From NCBI GenBank assembly GCA_028023455.1, contig JAQFVV010000017.1, positions 6,972,098-7,036,097 of the forward strand: 64,000 nucleotides of DNA. Direction: 5' to 3'. This document shows, in pieces, positions 33,495-45,187 of this stretch. The number at the start of each line of letters is the position of its first letter. Within the stretch, counting starts at the first letter, position 1. The notes under the pieces were generated by a model. It was given only the letters and a program-made list of their open reading frames with translations. It had not been told where the DNA came from and did no database searches. A program made the translations under genes and the position numbers. This DNA comes from Epiperipatus broadwayi. Its lineage: Eukaryota > Onychophora > Udeonychophora > Euonychophora > Peripatidae.

Positions 33495-33690
33495 TATGTG
33501 TGTGTGTGTGTGTGGATGATGATCTGAACCAACTGATGAGTGCTGGTTCAGCACAAAATATGTATATTGGAGATCATTTATCTTTTTTTCACATGTAGGT
33601 AGATGATCATGTATATCAGTTATATAAGATCGAGTAGATAGCTGAAGGGAACTGGAAAGTCTGTGTTCAAATCTCCTTTAAATTATATTA
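33495..33690 (+). mobile_element. SINE-2 copy with (TG)n start
   Basis: It starts after a (TG)n run (33494-33513), then TGAACCAACTGATGAGTGCT, GGAGATCATTTATCTTTTTT and the tRNA-like ATGTATATCAGTTATATAAG with the B-box-like GTGTTCAAATCTCC. Confidence 0.65.
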
Positions 33691-33998
33691 CTGAATCATA
33701 AAATTCTTTTAAAGAATGTGTTGCGGATACAAATAAACCTATTCTTTACATTCATTAAAGAGAAGAATCATCGTTGAATTTTAGATAATGATCTTCTATA
33801 ATTAATGATTTGACAAAAAAGGAATTTGTGAAATTTTCTGTTTTGAATAATAAATTAAATCTGGTACTTCGTAATCACACAGAAATTTAAGGACAGAAGT
33901 TCATCAACTAGCAGATAAGAACAAAATATAATTAGTAAATTAAAATTGCAAAAAAGATATTGAAATTCACTGGATATGATTACTTTATAATTTTTTAA

Positions 33999-34420
33999 AA
34001 CAGCCAAAACTCTCCATACAGTAGTGCCACTCAGTGCAAGCCAGAATAATCAATGGATGCTAGAAGGCTTGTGCATAAAATCCCTATTTAGTGCTTACTG
34101 ATTCAATATCCCCAGACTAGTTTCTAGCTTGTGGCTGTCATCAGTGAGAAGCCTTAGATCTGAGACCACTGCACCTAGATCTTAGGATCTAATGCAACCC
34201 TCTATCAGATCAAAGGTTCCTTACTACAGCCACAAGCTAGAAACTAGTTTGGGGATATTGGATGAGTAGGCACTAGATACGGATTTTATGCACAAGCCTT
34301 TTGGCATCCATTGATTACTCTGGCATGCACTGAGTGGCACTACTGTATGGGAGAGTTTGCCTATTTTAACAACAGTTATGAGCAAGCATAAAAAATGGTG
34401 CTCATGTGATGTTTAGTGGT
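33999..34420 (+). mobile_element. Family A palindromic retroposon with perfect 15-bp target-site duplication
   Basis: Direct repeats TTTATAATTTTTTAA lie at 33984-33998 and 34421-34435. The element begins AACAGCCAAAACTCTCCATA. It has two inverted arms and ends in the one-sided tail AAAAATGGTGCTCATGTGAT, then GTTTAGTGGT. The left arm keeps an intact hammerhead on the minus strand. The right arm has lost CTGATGA. This is the cleanest example of the family's retroposon structure. Confidence 0.85.
34101..34159 (-). ncRNA. Hammerhead ribozyme (type I), family A
   Basis: Minus strand: CTGATGA (34144-34138), stem II AGC-CACAA-GCT, GAAAC (34124-34120), GTC (34117-34115). Proximal stem I pairs CTCA with TGGG. 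Distal stem I pairs ATCTAA with TTGAAT with one mismatch. All conserved core bases are present. Confidence 0.8.
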
Positions 34421-34559
34421 TTTATAATTTTTTAATTGCATTGAAAATAATATTGAACCTAAAAATATTATAATTCTATTAAATACATTGATAGCACTCG
34501 TGATATATTAAATAGTCGGAGCAATGTATTTAGATCGTATTTTGAATAATGATGAATAT

Positions 34560-35310
34560 ATTCTTTCTTCTCATTTAGTTTTGGATAGACTTTCAGTTTT
34601 ATGAAGTTAAAATAGCTTTGTATAATCTTAAAATAGAAAGATTATAGAACCTGATGAGATATGATGATATGTTAATTCAAGCATATTGGTATTTCTAAGA
34701 AGTACCAAATGATCTCTAATTTTTAAAAACAAAGGAATAGACAAGAATGTAATAACTATCATGGAATATCAGTTATCCACTAAATATCCAATAATAGGTT
34801 AATGGTTTCCATATATTGCAGTTTTAGATAATCAAAAAAATCCTAATGCATGTTTTTGTTGTCAAAAAATACATCACGCCAGAAACAAAGAAGTAATTTG
34901 TATTTTTATTGATTTGGTTGAAACATTTAACCATTAATACAAGTCCTTTGGCAGTTGGTTTAGTCATTCCACATGATGGAATGAGGACAATTATTACTAC
35001 AGATGGAAATATGAGGTATATATGGTTAAAAACTGCTGTTAATCAATGATGTGTATTAGTTTCCAACATTGTTTCCAATTTTTATGACCAAGTTCACTGG
35101 ATTAGATATGGGCATCTGCATGACAAGTTTGATTGATTACTGAAAATCTTTATCTTCTTGACTTCTGTATTTAGAGTATGCTGATTACGTTATCCTTGTC
35201 ATCACAAAATATGACCTATGCAATATATTTAAGATTTTGAATGAAATATATGAAACCTTTTATTTAGTTATTAACATTCAAGAATGTCAAGGCCTTTGTC
35301 ACAGAGATAA
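34560..35310 (+). pseudogene. Decayed LINE reverse transcriptase
   Basis: Motif remnants occur in the expected order but in shifting frames. EVKIALYNLKIERL lies near 34604. FKNKGIDKNVITIMEYQ (the 'IYKNKG...NYRGI' block) lies near 34722. EVICIFIDLVETFN (the 'IDLxKAFD' block) lies near 34888. YADYVILV at 35177-35200 shows the second catalytic Asp replaced. It is followed by VINIQECQGL near 35265. The order and spacing fit a LINE reverse transcriptase. Many stops show an old dead copy. Confidence 0.7.
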
Positions 35311-35925
35311 AAAAATATTTTATTATAATAATATTACTGCCGCAGCAAATTAATTGCTTGCGGAAAATTATTTTACATAATGCATAGTATAGAAGTAGAA
35401 GTTACGTTTGATGTTTTTATTGGCATATCATAATGGCATTAAAAAAAAGTATTTAAGGATGCCTGGTAAATCTAGAAAATACTATAAGATCATAAGACTA
35501 ATAAATATCTTTTTCAATTTTTTGGATGGGTTATTATAATTCGTTATTATGTAAAATTATGAAAGAAACTACGCTTTACGTATATGCCAGAAAATTGACA
35601 CACACACCTCAATAACTGTTTCAAAACCGTAGATGGCTCACCTATGGTTAAAGCTTATTATTTAAATAAACTAACAATCATTGATCATGTCTAAATCAAG
35701 GCTTGAACTTATTACGAGTCCGATTTTTAAATCTACATATTACATGCACAGGTCCATTTCTATATATTATAGGTAAGGGACAGTTTCTCATTGGATCTTT
35801 TTAGTTTGTAAATATGTAATAATTAATAATATAACAATTCTTTATATATGTAAAAATTGTGGAAAGAACAACTCTTTTATGTGGCCTAGAAAATTGATAT
35901 GCACTCTCCTGCTAATATATATATA
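35311..35925. other. AT-rich stretch, nothing recognised
   Basis: It may contain the unrecognisable 3' end of the decayed LINE. No gene. Confidence 0.3.
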
Positions 35926-35929
35926 TATA

Positions 35930-36105
35930 ATGATAAATAATATTTTAATAATGAATAACTATAACAACACGTGAAAATTTTTTACAAACGTTTTTTTTTT
36001 TAAATAATAATTGAACTACAGCTAGAGGGCAGTTCAATTATTATTTAAAAAAAAAAACATTTGTAAAAATTTTTCACGTGTTGTTATAGTTATATATATA
36101 TCATT
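35930..36105. repeat. Palindrome with about 60-bp arms
   Basis: The left arm contains ACTATAACAACACGTGAAAA. The right arm contains TTTTCACGTGTTGTTATAGT. AATAATAATTGAACT pairs near the centre, leaving a short loop around ACAGCTAGAGGGC. It ends next to a family A element. Confidence 0.8.
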
Positions 36106-36209
36106 AAATCAGGCAAAACTCTTCTTACAGTAGTGACACTCAGTGCAAGCCAGAGTAATTAATGGATGCCAGAAGGCTTGAGCATAAAATCCCTATCTAA
36201 TGCCTACTC

Positions 36210-36268
36210 ATCCAATATCACCAGACTAGTTTCTAGCTTGTAGTTTTCATCAGTGAGGAGCCTTGGAT
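36210..36268 (-). ncRNA. Hammerhead ribozyme (type I), family A
   Basis: Minus strand: CTGATGA (36253-36247), GAAAC (36233-36229), GTC (36226-36224). Distal stem I pairs ATCCAA perfectly with TTGGAT. Proximal stem I has three of four pairs. Stem II is AACT-ACA-AGCT with weak pairing. Confidence 0.75.
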
Positions 36269-36634
36269 CTGAGAGCAAAGCACTTAAATCTTAGGATCTA
36301 ATGCAACCCTCCAGAAGCCACCTTTTATCTCTACTTGACTACAAAACTATGAGTCTAAAATTGAAAACATAACATTTTCAATACAAGCTCATTAGCTTAT
36401 ATACTCTTAAAGGTCTGAACTCAGTCTAGTATCCATACATTTTGAACAAGTCTTTGGTCCTTTAACAACCATCATCATACCACCACTATTCTATTAAGCA
36501 GGATTGGTATTAAACCACTAAACATCACATGATAACCATTTCTTATGCTTGTTCAGTTTTATAGTTGAGTAGAGATAAAATATGGCTGCTGAAGGGTTGC
36601 ATTAGATCCTAAGATCTAGATGCAGTGCTCTCAG

Positions 36635-36693
36635 ATCCAAGGCTCCTCACTGATGAAAGCCACAAGCTAGAAATTAATCTGAGGATGTTGGAT
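36635..36693 (+). ncRNA. Hammerhead ribozyme (type I), family A, with covarying stem III
   Basis: The core is CTGATGA (36650-36656), stem II AGC-CACAA-GCT, GAAAT (36670-36674) and ATC (36677-36679). Relative to the consensus GAAAC-TA-GTC, the stem III pair C-G has become U-A on both sides. In proximal stem I a U-G pair became U-A (CTCA with TGAG). Distal ATCCAA-TTGGAT is perfect. These changes keep the fold. Confidence 0.8.
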
Positions 36694-36889
36694 GAGTAGA
36701 CACTAGATAGGGTTTTTATACACAAACCTTCTTGCATCCATTGATTAGTCTGGCTTGCATTGAGTGGCACTACTGTATGGAGAGTTTTGCCTGTTTTAAC
36801 AGCTTGAGCAAGTGTAAGAAATGGTGATCATGTGATGTTTAGTGGTTTATATTATTATTACATATAATCTATTATTTTAAAATCATGTA

Positions 36890-37127
36890 GGACATATGAA
36901 TGTATGCATACATGAGAGCTCAAAATAATGGAGACAACACTTCAATATTCTTGGAACACGAAAAAGCAATCGGTCACAAGTTCGAACTCTCCAACTCTGA
37001 GATCATATGTACCAAGAGAAATGATTGCAAAACAAAAATAAAAGAGGCATACTTTATCATAAATGATTTACATGCGATTAATAGAAAAGTCACATGTTTC
37101 TCTATTTCTAAGAAGTGGACAAACTGA
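36890..37127 (+). pseudogene. Penelope-like element C-terminal (GIY-YIG-side) remnant
   Basis: A 75-codon frame reads FLEHEKAIGHKFELSNSEII, then TKIKEAYFIINDLHAINRK and ends ISKKWTN. This resembles the end of Penelope-like proteins: an EH...GH.F block, a basic segment, an EA.hI helix, then hNR near the C-terminus. No upstream reverse transcriptase was found. The family A palindrome ends about 40 bases before it. A relationship with that palindrome is possible but not shown. Confidence 0.45.
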
Positions 37128-37800
37128 TTGATCTGTGTATATTAAAATTGTTTTACATACGAAGATTAATTTGCATATATTAGCATACACCAACAACACT
37201 ACGTTTATAACTCTTCGGCTATAAATATGAAGTTAAAGGACTTCGAAAGCGCTAAGCCTGATATTTAATTTTGATAGTTCTAACTTTACCGACGAGTGTT
37301 CAAAGCAATATAATTACTATTAAAAAAGTGTTATAAAAAACTCAAGCACTGTTTTTTTTTGAAAGATAAATCTTCCGTTATAAAGATTATCTTAAAGATA
37401 TTCTTTAAAAATCCGACTTGATTTCCATCATTGAAGAGATATGGATGAGGGCAGAATTTAATGGAGATGCACAATATCGTAACAAGTTAAAGGCTTGAGA
37501 AATAAAAGCATATTCCTGAATAAGTTAAAAGAGAGAATAGAAAATGTCAAATAAATAGAACAAAGAACTAGCATGTTCTTAATATATATGTATTGTTTTT
37601 TAACACTGATTTGTGTAGTCGTGTATTATTTTTTTCGTTTTGTAATTTTCCTTCTTAGAATGGCAATAGACATATGGTAGCTGCTGCTATTATTTTCAAT
37701 TGATACATTTATAAAAAATTATGATGATTTGACTACTAGGGAATAATTGTTAATCCTGTGAATAGTAATAAATTTTCAAAAAGTAATTTTGTATAATATC
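37128..37800. other. Non-coding stretch, nothing recognised
   Basis: No ORF or clear repeat. Confidence 0.3.
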
Positions 37801-37804
37801 AGTG

Positions 37805-37900
37805 AACAGAGTAAAGGTTTCACAGAGTAGTGATCAACACATCTGCTTGCCACATCTAAGGTCTGGGCTTCAAATCTAGACTATGTGAATTTTTTTCAAC
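37805..37900 (+). repeat. tRNA-like SINE fragment
   Basis: An A-box-like AGAGTAGTGATCAACACATC and the B-box-like GGGCTTCAAATCTAGAC are spaced as in tRNA-derived SINE heads. No other copy was found in the window. Confidence 0.45.
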
Positions 37901-37934
37901 ACACAAGCAATCTTAATATTTTCTTCAGCCAGCT

Positions 37935-38182
37935 ATACCACATCAAATTCAGTTAACTGTTCAGTATTTTTTATGTCAATTTATCTAAGTTTGAAATAAC
38001 AACGATATTACCAAATTCACCACTTCCTTTCTTTTGTTGTAATATCTTATATAAATGCAATTTATCCACTCTACTTTGAACACTTTTTAGCGAAAGCCTT
38101 TTATTATACATATATGCATACCCAATCTTAGGTTTCAACTGACCTGCAGTCTTCTTCAGTCGCAACCTAAGATTGTGTATTC
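37935..38182 (-). mobile_element. Left part of hammerhead palindrome P4, split by an LTR retrotransposon
   Basis: The left arm holds TTTATCCACTCTACTTTGAA (38064 region) and ACATATATGCATACC. The centre is an inverted CAATCTTAGG unit around a hammerhead-like block. The complementary right arm (GTACATTAAAAGG, CAAAGTAGAGTGGATAA) resumes at 45188 after the LTR element. Joining the flanks through one ATAT restores the palindrome. Confidence 0.75.
38127..38160 (-). ncRNA. Hammerhead ribozyme-like core, Penelope type
   Basis: Minus strand: CTGAAGA (38159-38153), one extra base, stem II GACTG-CAGGT-CAGTT, then GAAAC (38136-38132) and a CC-GG stem III leading to GTA. The core bases fit. Stem I pairing is weak, and the block sits in a local inverted repeat. 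Confidence 0.5.
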
Positions 38183-38186
38183 ATAT

Positions 38187-39863
38187 TGTGATGATTGCAC
38201 ATACTGCGATCACACATATAGATATTTAACATTTAAATAATATTAAGTAGTGTGTTTTAAAATACTAGCAAAAGAATTTAAATTTATAAAGAAAGAATGT
38301 TTTAATTAATAAAAGAGAGGGAATTAGAATCGAATCTTTTATCTTCCAAAGTCAAGATTTTGTGAAATGAAAAATAAGTAAAGTTAGAAATATTGAAATT
38401 GCACATTAGAAAATTAATAGTGATAAAGAAATATAAATGAAAGACAAACTAAAATATGATGTATCAGAAAAAGTAAAGTTTGAAGAGTTTAAATAAAAGT
38501 AAAATAGAAATATAAAACATGACCGAAAGATAAGGATCTGGGTCATAAAAGTACACATTTGACAATAAAACGAAATGCATGTATGGAGTGTGTATGAAGT
38601 GGGATAAAGACAGCAATAATTAATGCTTGTCAAAATAAAATAAAAAAACATTTATTAAAAATCTGTTTAAGTAAAAATAAGAAAATTGAAATAAGAAATA
38701 AATGTACATAGTGCTACGAGATTGGGTAAAACAAATCTATATAAATGGCCGAAGGCGCATTAAGAAAAGAAAGGTGGGAATAAAATGAAAACAAAGGATC
38801 GAAAGGACTGTGGAATTTTTTAATTAAAAAATTTCAGTATGAGTATGAGAGTTGGAGACTTCTTGTTGAGAGGTTGGTGGAAACACTGCTCTGATAATAA
38901 GCAGCCGTAGTTAACAAGATATGATTTCTAACATCGGTGCCTCATCAAGAATGACTGGCTAAGGGCCGTTGTGATCGCTTGCCAATCCAGACTCACTGTG
39001 CTTTAATGGTTCCCATCTAGATGTAACAACTGCCAATGTAGCGCCTGCCGGAGGGTTTGTTTTGCCTGGTCCTTGATGTCCTAAATGCGGAGGAGTTCCC
39101 ACAACCAAAATCTAACCTAAGAGCGACCGTTCCCTGCTAAAGAAGTGGAGAAATTCCACATGGCGGTCAACAAGACTTCAAGTTAATTCAGAGACTTAAT
39201 AACCTAGGTAAATATGTATACTACATTTTACATTCCCTATGCACATACCTTTAATTTAGACAATGGCCAAATTCTTACTTTGAATGATAAAGACATTCTT
39301 TAACTTTTTTATATATATACACGGAATGACGATTATAAATGTCCAATCATTTATAGGATCTTTTATTTTGTTTTACTCGTAGCATTATAGCATATAATCT
39401 GTTTTTTTATTGTGTGTAAATGATTTTAAAGTATTTCTTTTATTGTTTAATTTATTGTATTAAATATCTTTTATTAATTTAAATCTGTTTTGTCTCGTTC
39501 TTCGCCACTCCAAAAAGTAATATAGTCTGAGGGTTTGGGAAAATAATTATTACTCATTATGAGTACTGAATTAACACGTGAAGCTGTTGGCGCAGTATTT
39601 TGATCCCATTAAAATTTATAAATATCCAAGCGCTGTAACTCTGTAAAATCTTACAACAAAGGGAGACAGTTGACTGGGAAAAATAACTTGGGGCTATACC
39701 CATATAGTTACAGGTTCAGTCAAGTACGGATATAGACTCGTTTATGTCCGTATGTTCTCTCTGCTTGCGGTAGCAGAAAGTGGATGATCTTGAATTTTAA
39801 GAATTCCCCATTATATATAAATAAAAGAGAAGTTAAGCTTTCTGTCAGCATGTTTCAGTTACA
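38187..39863 (+). repeat. 5' LTR (1,677 bp)
   Basis: It begins TGTGATGATTGCAC and ends TTTCAGTTACA. An AATAAAAG signal near 39822 could terminate transcripts. An AT hairpin (GAATTTTTTAATTAAAAAATTTC-type) lies near 38813-38836. Small antisense ORFs inside recur in the 3' LTR and are not genes. Confidence 0.9.
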
Positions 39864-42800
39864 TTTTGGGGGCCCAGTCCAGGATCGATTTGCTGTACAA
39901 TTATTAGTCATGTATTGGGTAGAATTTTGTTGAAAAAAATTTTGCATATACAAATTAATTCCAATAAATTAGTTTGGTGAGAAGCGAGGATGAGAGGGAG
40001 AGTTTTTCTTTGCTTTATAGTTATATATGTTTCAAAGTCACATGTGTAGAAGAAAAGAGAAGGGAAGGGGGATAAATTAACTGTGTGAAAATCTATTGAA
40101 AGGTTTGTTTCATATTTACTGTATATATATATATATATTGAACCGTATTCGAATATGTGTATTCGAATCACCGGCCTCTTAGGCAGAGAAGAACATACTC
40201 GGAGAGTATGTATGCCCAAACGATAGCTATAAAGTATATAACTAACGTTACATTTCCAGGACATAACTTCTTCTCGACTGTTGAGTTCAACACCAAGTTC
40301 AAAGCACTTTTTTTGTTTGTGTATAAACACGGGCGCCAGCTGCTTATTCTAAAAGAATAGACAACGCACTTTGAATAGTGGCAACTAACCCAACGCCTAA
40401 ATCCACGACTAGCTCAGTTGTTTGTAATCACTAATAGATTATACTTAATTAGTGGTTAAAAGACTTGATAAAGAATTTGTTAAAAAGAATTTATAAAAAG
40501 AATTGTAAAAGAATTGATAAAAAGAATTGATAAAAAGAAATTGATAAAAAGAATTGACCGACAAATAAAGTTTAATTTTACAGATAATTTATTAACTAAC
40601 ATTTATTTTCTAAATTTAAACATTTTATAATTCTAATAAAACACACGCATATTTTAAATTGACATTTCTAAACTAGTTTAAATATTCTTGTTTACTTCAT
40701 AACAAAACACTGGTATTTATCTAATTTAACTAATAAATATTGATATAAGGATCACGCACATATTAACTCATGCACACACATAATAATATTAAGGTATTAC
40801 ATAGCATTTGAAATTTACTCACACACATATCAATAGTTCATTTATGTATGATATCGAGTTCATATAATTAGACTCTTGGAGGATTTGCACGAATTAATGA
40901 AATGCAATGGCTATTACAGTATAACAAAAATAAGCAAATGTTTTACCTAGGATTTTGAACGTAGATTTAACACTTTGTTTTCTTCTTGTTTGTTGTTTCT
41001 TCCAATATGAATGGTTCCAGTATGAATGCTTCCAGCCGGCTGGGATGTTTCCTTGCTGAGTTTCCTGATTTTCACGATTATTATTATCGAAGACAATTAG
41101 ATACGGACGGAGATTTTCTACGATGTTAAGCTGATATTATTTCACGGGCAGATCTGCTGTTTTCATCGGACATCTGGGCTGGAGGTGAACGTGCGTTCCA
41201 AAATATTCTCAGCACTGCATTTTGTTTCTTAACTGACTCAATTAATTTGTGGAACTGCTTGTCTCAACTCAATTAATTTGTGGAACTGAATTACTGTCCG
41301 ATAAAAAGGTCTATTTATACCTGCGCCTTGTTGTCTTTCTGATATCTCCGGCAAAGATCTGTTGTCAAATTCCTTATCAATTAATCCTTTGATAAACGTG
41401 TTTTGGAAGATTGCTTAATTAGTAATAGCCATGCAGAGATGTTGTTTTATTTTATTAATAGCCATTGCCGTGTTTTTAATGATAATCTTCTTTTATTTCG
41501 CATACATTTTATTTATCTACAAAGCTCAAATATATACGCACATATATTTTAATACAATTTACTATTTAGTTTTAACATTATTTTTTCTTTTAATTAAACT
41601 GGAATGAAAAGAGATTTGTATGTTTATATTTTTACGAATACTAATAAAAACTATTTAATTCCTATCTTTTTCTAAAACAAACTGAATAAACTCTTCAACG
41701 TTTAATTTTATGTTTTCTTTTACGAAAGATTACTTTAATAATAATTTTAGATAAAAATTATATGTAATATAGGTACAATATATATATATTGTAACGATAT
41801 ATAAATATGTCGTTACATTTATTTAAAATAAAAACTTAAAAGTTCGCAAATAAAAGGAAAAAAAACTAAACGCTAAAATTAAAATGTTTGTTAAACATAT
41901 ATATATTCGCACAGATGATAAACTTTAAAAATATTTTTTTCATAAACAAAAAAAAAAAAGTATTTGAACGTATTTTTTTTAATAAAAAAAATACAAGATT
42001 GAAATATAAAAATATTTTAATATAAAAATAAAGTAAGTTAAAATAAAAACAGGTATTAATTAATTCCTGTAATCTGTAAATGGAAATGATTGTTTATTAA
42101 TTATCTAAAAGCTGTGTAATTAAAAAGTCAGATGAAAAGTTAGATAAGAGAAGAAAGAGATTTTAGCTTGACCAATGGAAGCACTAGGCCTTGGCTCGGA
42201 CCCTAACGAAAGTGATAGATTAGTGACGTTTTGTTCATTGAATCCTTGTGGATAATATAAAAAGGGAAATAGTTTTTTCGGACAGTTCCAGCGTTGTGTG
42301 TTTGAGAGATGTGGTATGACGCACATACCACACTCTCCATAAAAAAGGAAAAAATGAAAAGACTGTGATACCTTGAACCAGCTATTGCCATCTCCAGAAC
42401 ATTACCTTCCAACGGAGGCACCGCGGGAATTGAAAGCAGAGGCCTGGACTCTTCTACCATAAGCTATATGAAATGAACAATTGTTAAAATCAATTAAGAA
42501 CTTTTGTCAAGTTTTACAAATTGATAAACAAGAAAACTGAAATGTTAAAACGGACTCTTATCTGACTTTTATAAGTTTTTAAATCAAATTAATAATGTTT
42601 AATTTTATATGTTTTCCGATTGATAAACATCATTTCCATTTTTTTTTTTTTCTGATTGTAAAGATTATTTAACCCTTTGAACGATGATTATATAATTGGC
42701 CGAATGAGTTAAAAATCAAAACTTGTAATTGGCCAACTCACAACTTTAACAAAATCTATTGTTAAAATAGATCACTTTTAATAATATAAATACGTTAGTT

Positions 42801-43488
42801 TCGTTTGTAAAAGTATATTACTGAATTGGCAGATTACGAAAGCAAACGAAAATCTTTTCAAAAATAAAATTTGATTTATAATTTAAAAAATATTCAATTG
42901 CGGTGAAATAAAAATAACCGCTATTCAACCAACCAAAAAAGATTGCGTTAGCAATCTTTTTTTTTTCACTTTAACGTTACGATCAATATGTAGCAATAAA
43001 TAAATAATTCTTGGTAATATCTTAACTATTTTTCTAAAATAATTTGATTTTTAGTATTATTTTATCAATAATAATTTGTAATTCAATTCAAATATTGTTT
43101 AAAATGTTGTAAACATTCGTTTATCATTTTCATAATAAAAATCAAAACGAACGTAAATTTTTACTTTCTGGCAGCCATTTCAACTTTCTTACAGAAGTGG
43201 GACAGCCAATAAGATTCAAGAAAAGTTGGTGAGGAGGCAGTGCTTTGGTTTTGTTTAACATATATGATCATTTTTATTGATTTTTTACTTGTAAATTTAT
43301 TCTGAAGAGTGCACCATCTTACAGAACTTTTGATTTTCTTTCTAATGACGTATCATATGTATACGTGGGATAAAAAGTAGCCGATTTAGAGTGATGTCAA
43401 ATCTTCTCATTTTTAGATGAGTCATGCATTATAAGAGTTAAATTAAAATTTTTTTAAGAAAAAATTTTAAAGGAGGGAAACGGTATAA
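39864..43488 (+). other. Internal region of the LTR element, non-coding
   Basis: The primer-binding site is at 39867-39887. Further on there is an AAAGAATTGATA tandem run (about 40470-40560), a perfect 9-bp hairpin TGTGGTATG/CATACCACA (42310-42332) and the polypurine tract near 43469-43483. The longest ORF (39908-40330, minus strand) has no domain and is judged spurious. Confidence 0.75.
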
Positions 43489-45183
43489 TGTGATGATCGC
43501 ACATACTGCGATCACACATATAGATATTTAACATTTAAATAATATTAAATAGTGTGTTTTAAAATACTAGCAAAAGAATTTAAATTTATGAAGAAAGAAT
43601 GTTTTAATTAATAAAAGAGAGGGAATTAGAATCGAAAAGATTCGTATCTTTTATCTTCCAAAGTCAAGATTTTGTGAAATGAAAAAGAAGTAAAGTTAGA
43701 AATATTGAAATTGCACATTAGAAAATTAATAGTGATAAAGAAATATAAATGAAAGACAAACTAAAATATGATGTATCAGAAAAAGTAAAGTTTGAAGAGT
43801 TTAAATAAGAGTAAAATAGAAATATAAAACATGACCGAAAAATAAGGATCTGGGTCATAAAAGTACATTGACGATAAAACGAAATGCATGTATGGAGTGT
43901 GTATGAAGTGGGATAAAGACAGCAATAATTAATGCTTGTCAAAATAAAATTAAAAAAACATTTATTAAAAATCTGTTTAAGTAAAAGTAAGAAATTGAAA
44001 TAAGAAATAAATGTACATAGTGCTACGAGATTGGGTAAAACAAATCTATATAAATGGCCGAAGGCGCATTAAGAAAAGAAAGGTGGGAATAAAACGAAAA
44101 CAAAGGATCGAAAGGACAAAGGACTGTGGAATTTTTTAATTAAAAAATTTCAGTATGAGTATGAGAGTTGGAGACTTCTTGTCGAGAGTTGGTGGAAACA
44201 CTGCTCTGATAATAAGCAGCCGTAGTTAACAAGATATGATTTCTAACATCGGTGCCTCATCAAGAATGGCTGGCTAAGGGCCATCATGATCACTTGCCAA
44301 TTCAGACTCACTGTGCTTTAATGGTTCCCATCTAGATGTAACAACTGCCAATATAGCGCCTGTAGGGGGGTTCATTTCGCCTGGTCCTTGATGTCCTAAA
44401 TGCGGGTAAGTTTCCACAACCAAAATCTAACCTAAGAGCGACTGTTCCCTGATAAAGAAGTGGAGAAATTCCACATGACAGTCAACAAGACTTCAAGTTA
44501 ATTCAGAGACTTAATAACCTAGGTAAATATGTATACTACATTTTATATTCCCTGTGCACATACCTTTAATTTAGACAATGGCCAAATTCTTACTTTGAAT
44601 GATAAAGACATTCTTTAACTTTTATATATATATATATACACGGAATGACGATTATAAATGTCCAATCATTTATAGGATCTTTTGTTTTGTTTTACTCATA
44701 GCATTATAGCATATAATCTGTTTTTTTTTATTGTGTGTAAATGATTTAAAGTATATCTTTTATTGTTTAATTTGTTGTATTAAATATCTTCTATTGATTT
44801 AAATCTGTTCATATCGTTCTTCGCCACTCCAAAAAGTAATATAGTCATAGGGTTTGGGTAAATAATTATTACTCATTATGAGTACTGGATTAACACATGA
44901 AGCTGTTGGTGCAGTATTTTGATCCCATTAAAATTTATAAATATCCAAGCGCTGTAACTCTGTAAAATCTTACAGCAGACGGGAGACAGTTGACCGGGAA
45001 AAATAACTTGGAGCTATATCCGTATAGTTACAGGTTCGGTCAAGTACGGATATAGACTCGTTTATGTCCGTATGTTCTCTCTGCTTGTGGTAGCGGAAGG
45101 TGGACGATCTTGAATTTTAAGAATTTCCCATTATATATAAATAAAAGGGAAGTTAAGCTTTTGGTCGGCGTGTTTCCGTTACA
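43489..45183 (+). repeat. 3' LTR (1,695 bp)
   Basis: It is collinear with 38187-39863, with a few small indels (for example an extra AAAGATTCGT-type insertion near 43637 and a longer AT run near 44622). It ends TTTCCGTTACA followed by ATAT. Confidence 0.9.
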
Positions 45184-45187
45184 ATAT

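Larger units (their letters stand above)
36107..36849 (+). mobile_element. Family A element, long palindromic copy with hammerheads on both strands
   Basis: It begins ATCAGGCAAAACTCTTCTTA. The left arm extends through the long middle part (TTGAACAAGTCTTTGGTCCT) and an inverted tail (TTAAACCACTAAACATCACA, near 36513). Then comes an inverted arm ending GAGAGTTTTGCCTGTTTTAA and the tail ATCATGTGATGTTTAGTGGT. The left arm has an intact hammerhead on the minus strand and the right arm one on the plus strand. Flanking duplication is ambiguous because the flanks are AT repeats. Confidence 0.8.
38187..45183 (+). mobile_element. LTR retrotransposon, 7.0 kb, no recognisable gag-pol (LARD-like)
   Basis: Two direct repeats of about 1.68 kb start TGTGATGAT and end GTTACA. 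They flank 3,625 internal bases. A 4-bp target-site duplication ATAT lies at 38183-38186 and 45184-45187. A primer-binding-site-like TGGGGGCCCAGTCCAGGATC follows the 5' LTR at 39867. A purine tract (AAAGGAGGGAAACGG, ending 43483) precedes the 3' LTR. The internal region lacks protease, reverse transcriptase or integrase motifs in any frame. It looks like a large non-autonomous derivative mobilised in trans. The LTRs differ only by scattered changes and small indels, so insertion is fairly recent. Confidence 0.9.

Noticed and set aside
39908-40330. 140-codon minus-strand ORF inside the LTR element
   Set aside because: It runs antisense to the element, has no domain, and includes a translated AT repeat (IYIYIY).
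38406-43942. Matching minus-strand ORFs in both LTRs (38406-38651 and 43718-43942)
   Set aside because: They are conserved only because the LTRs are copies of each other, and composition is AT-driven.
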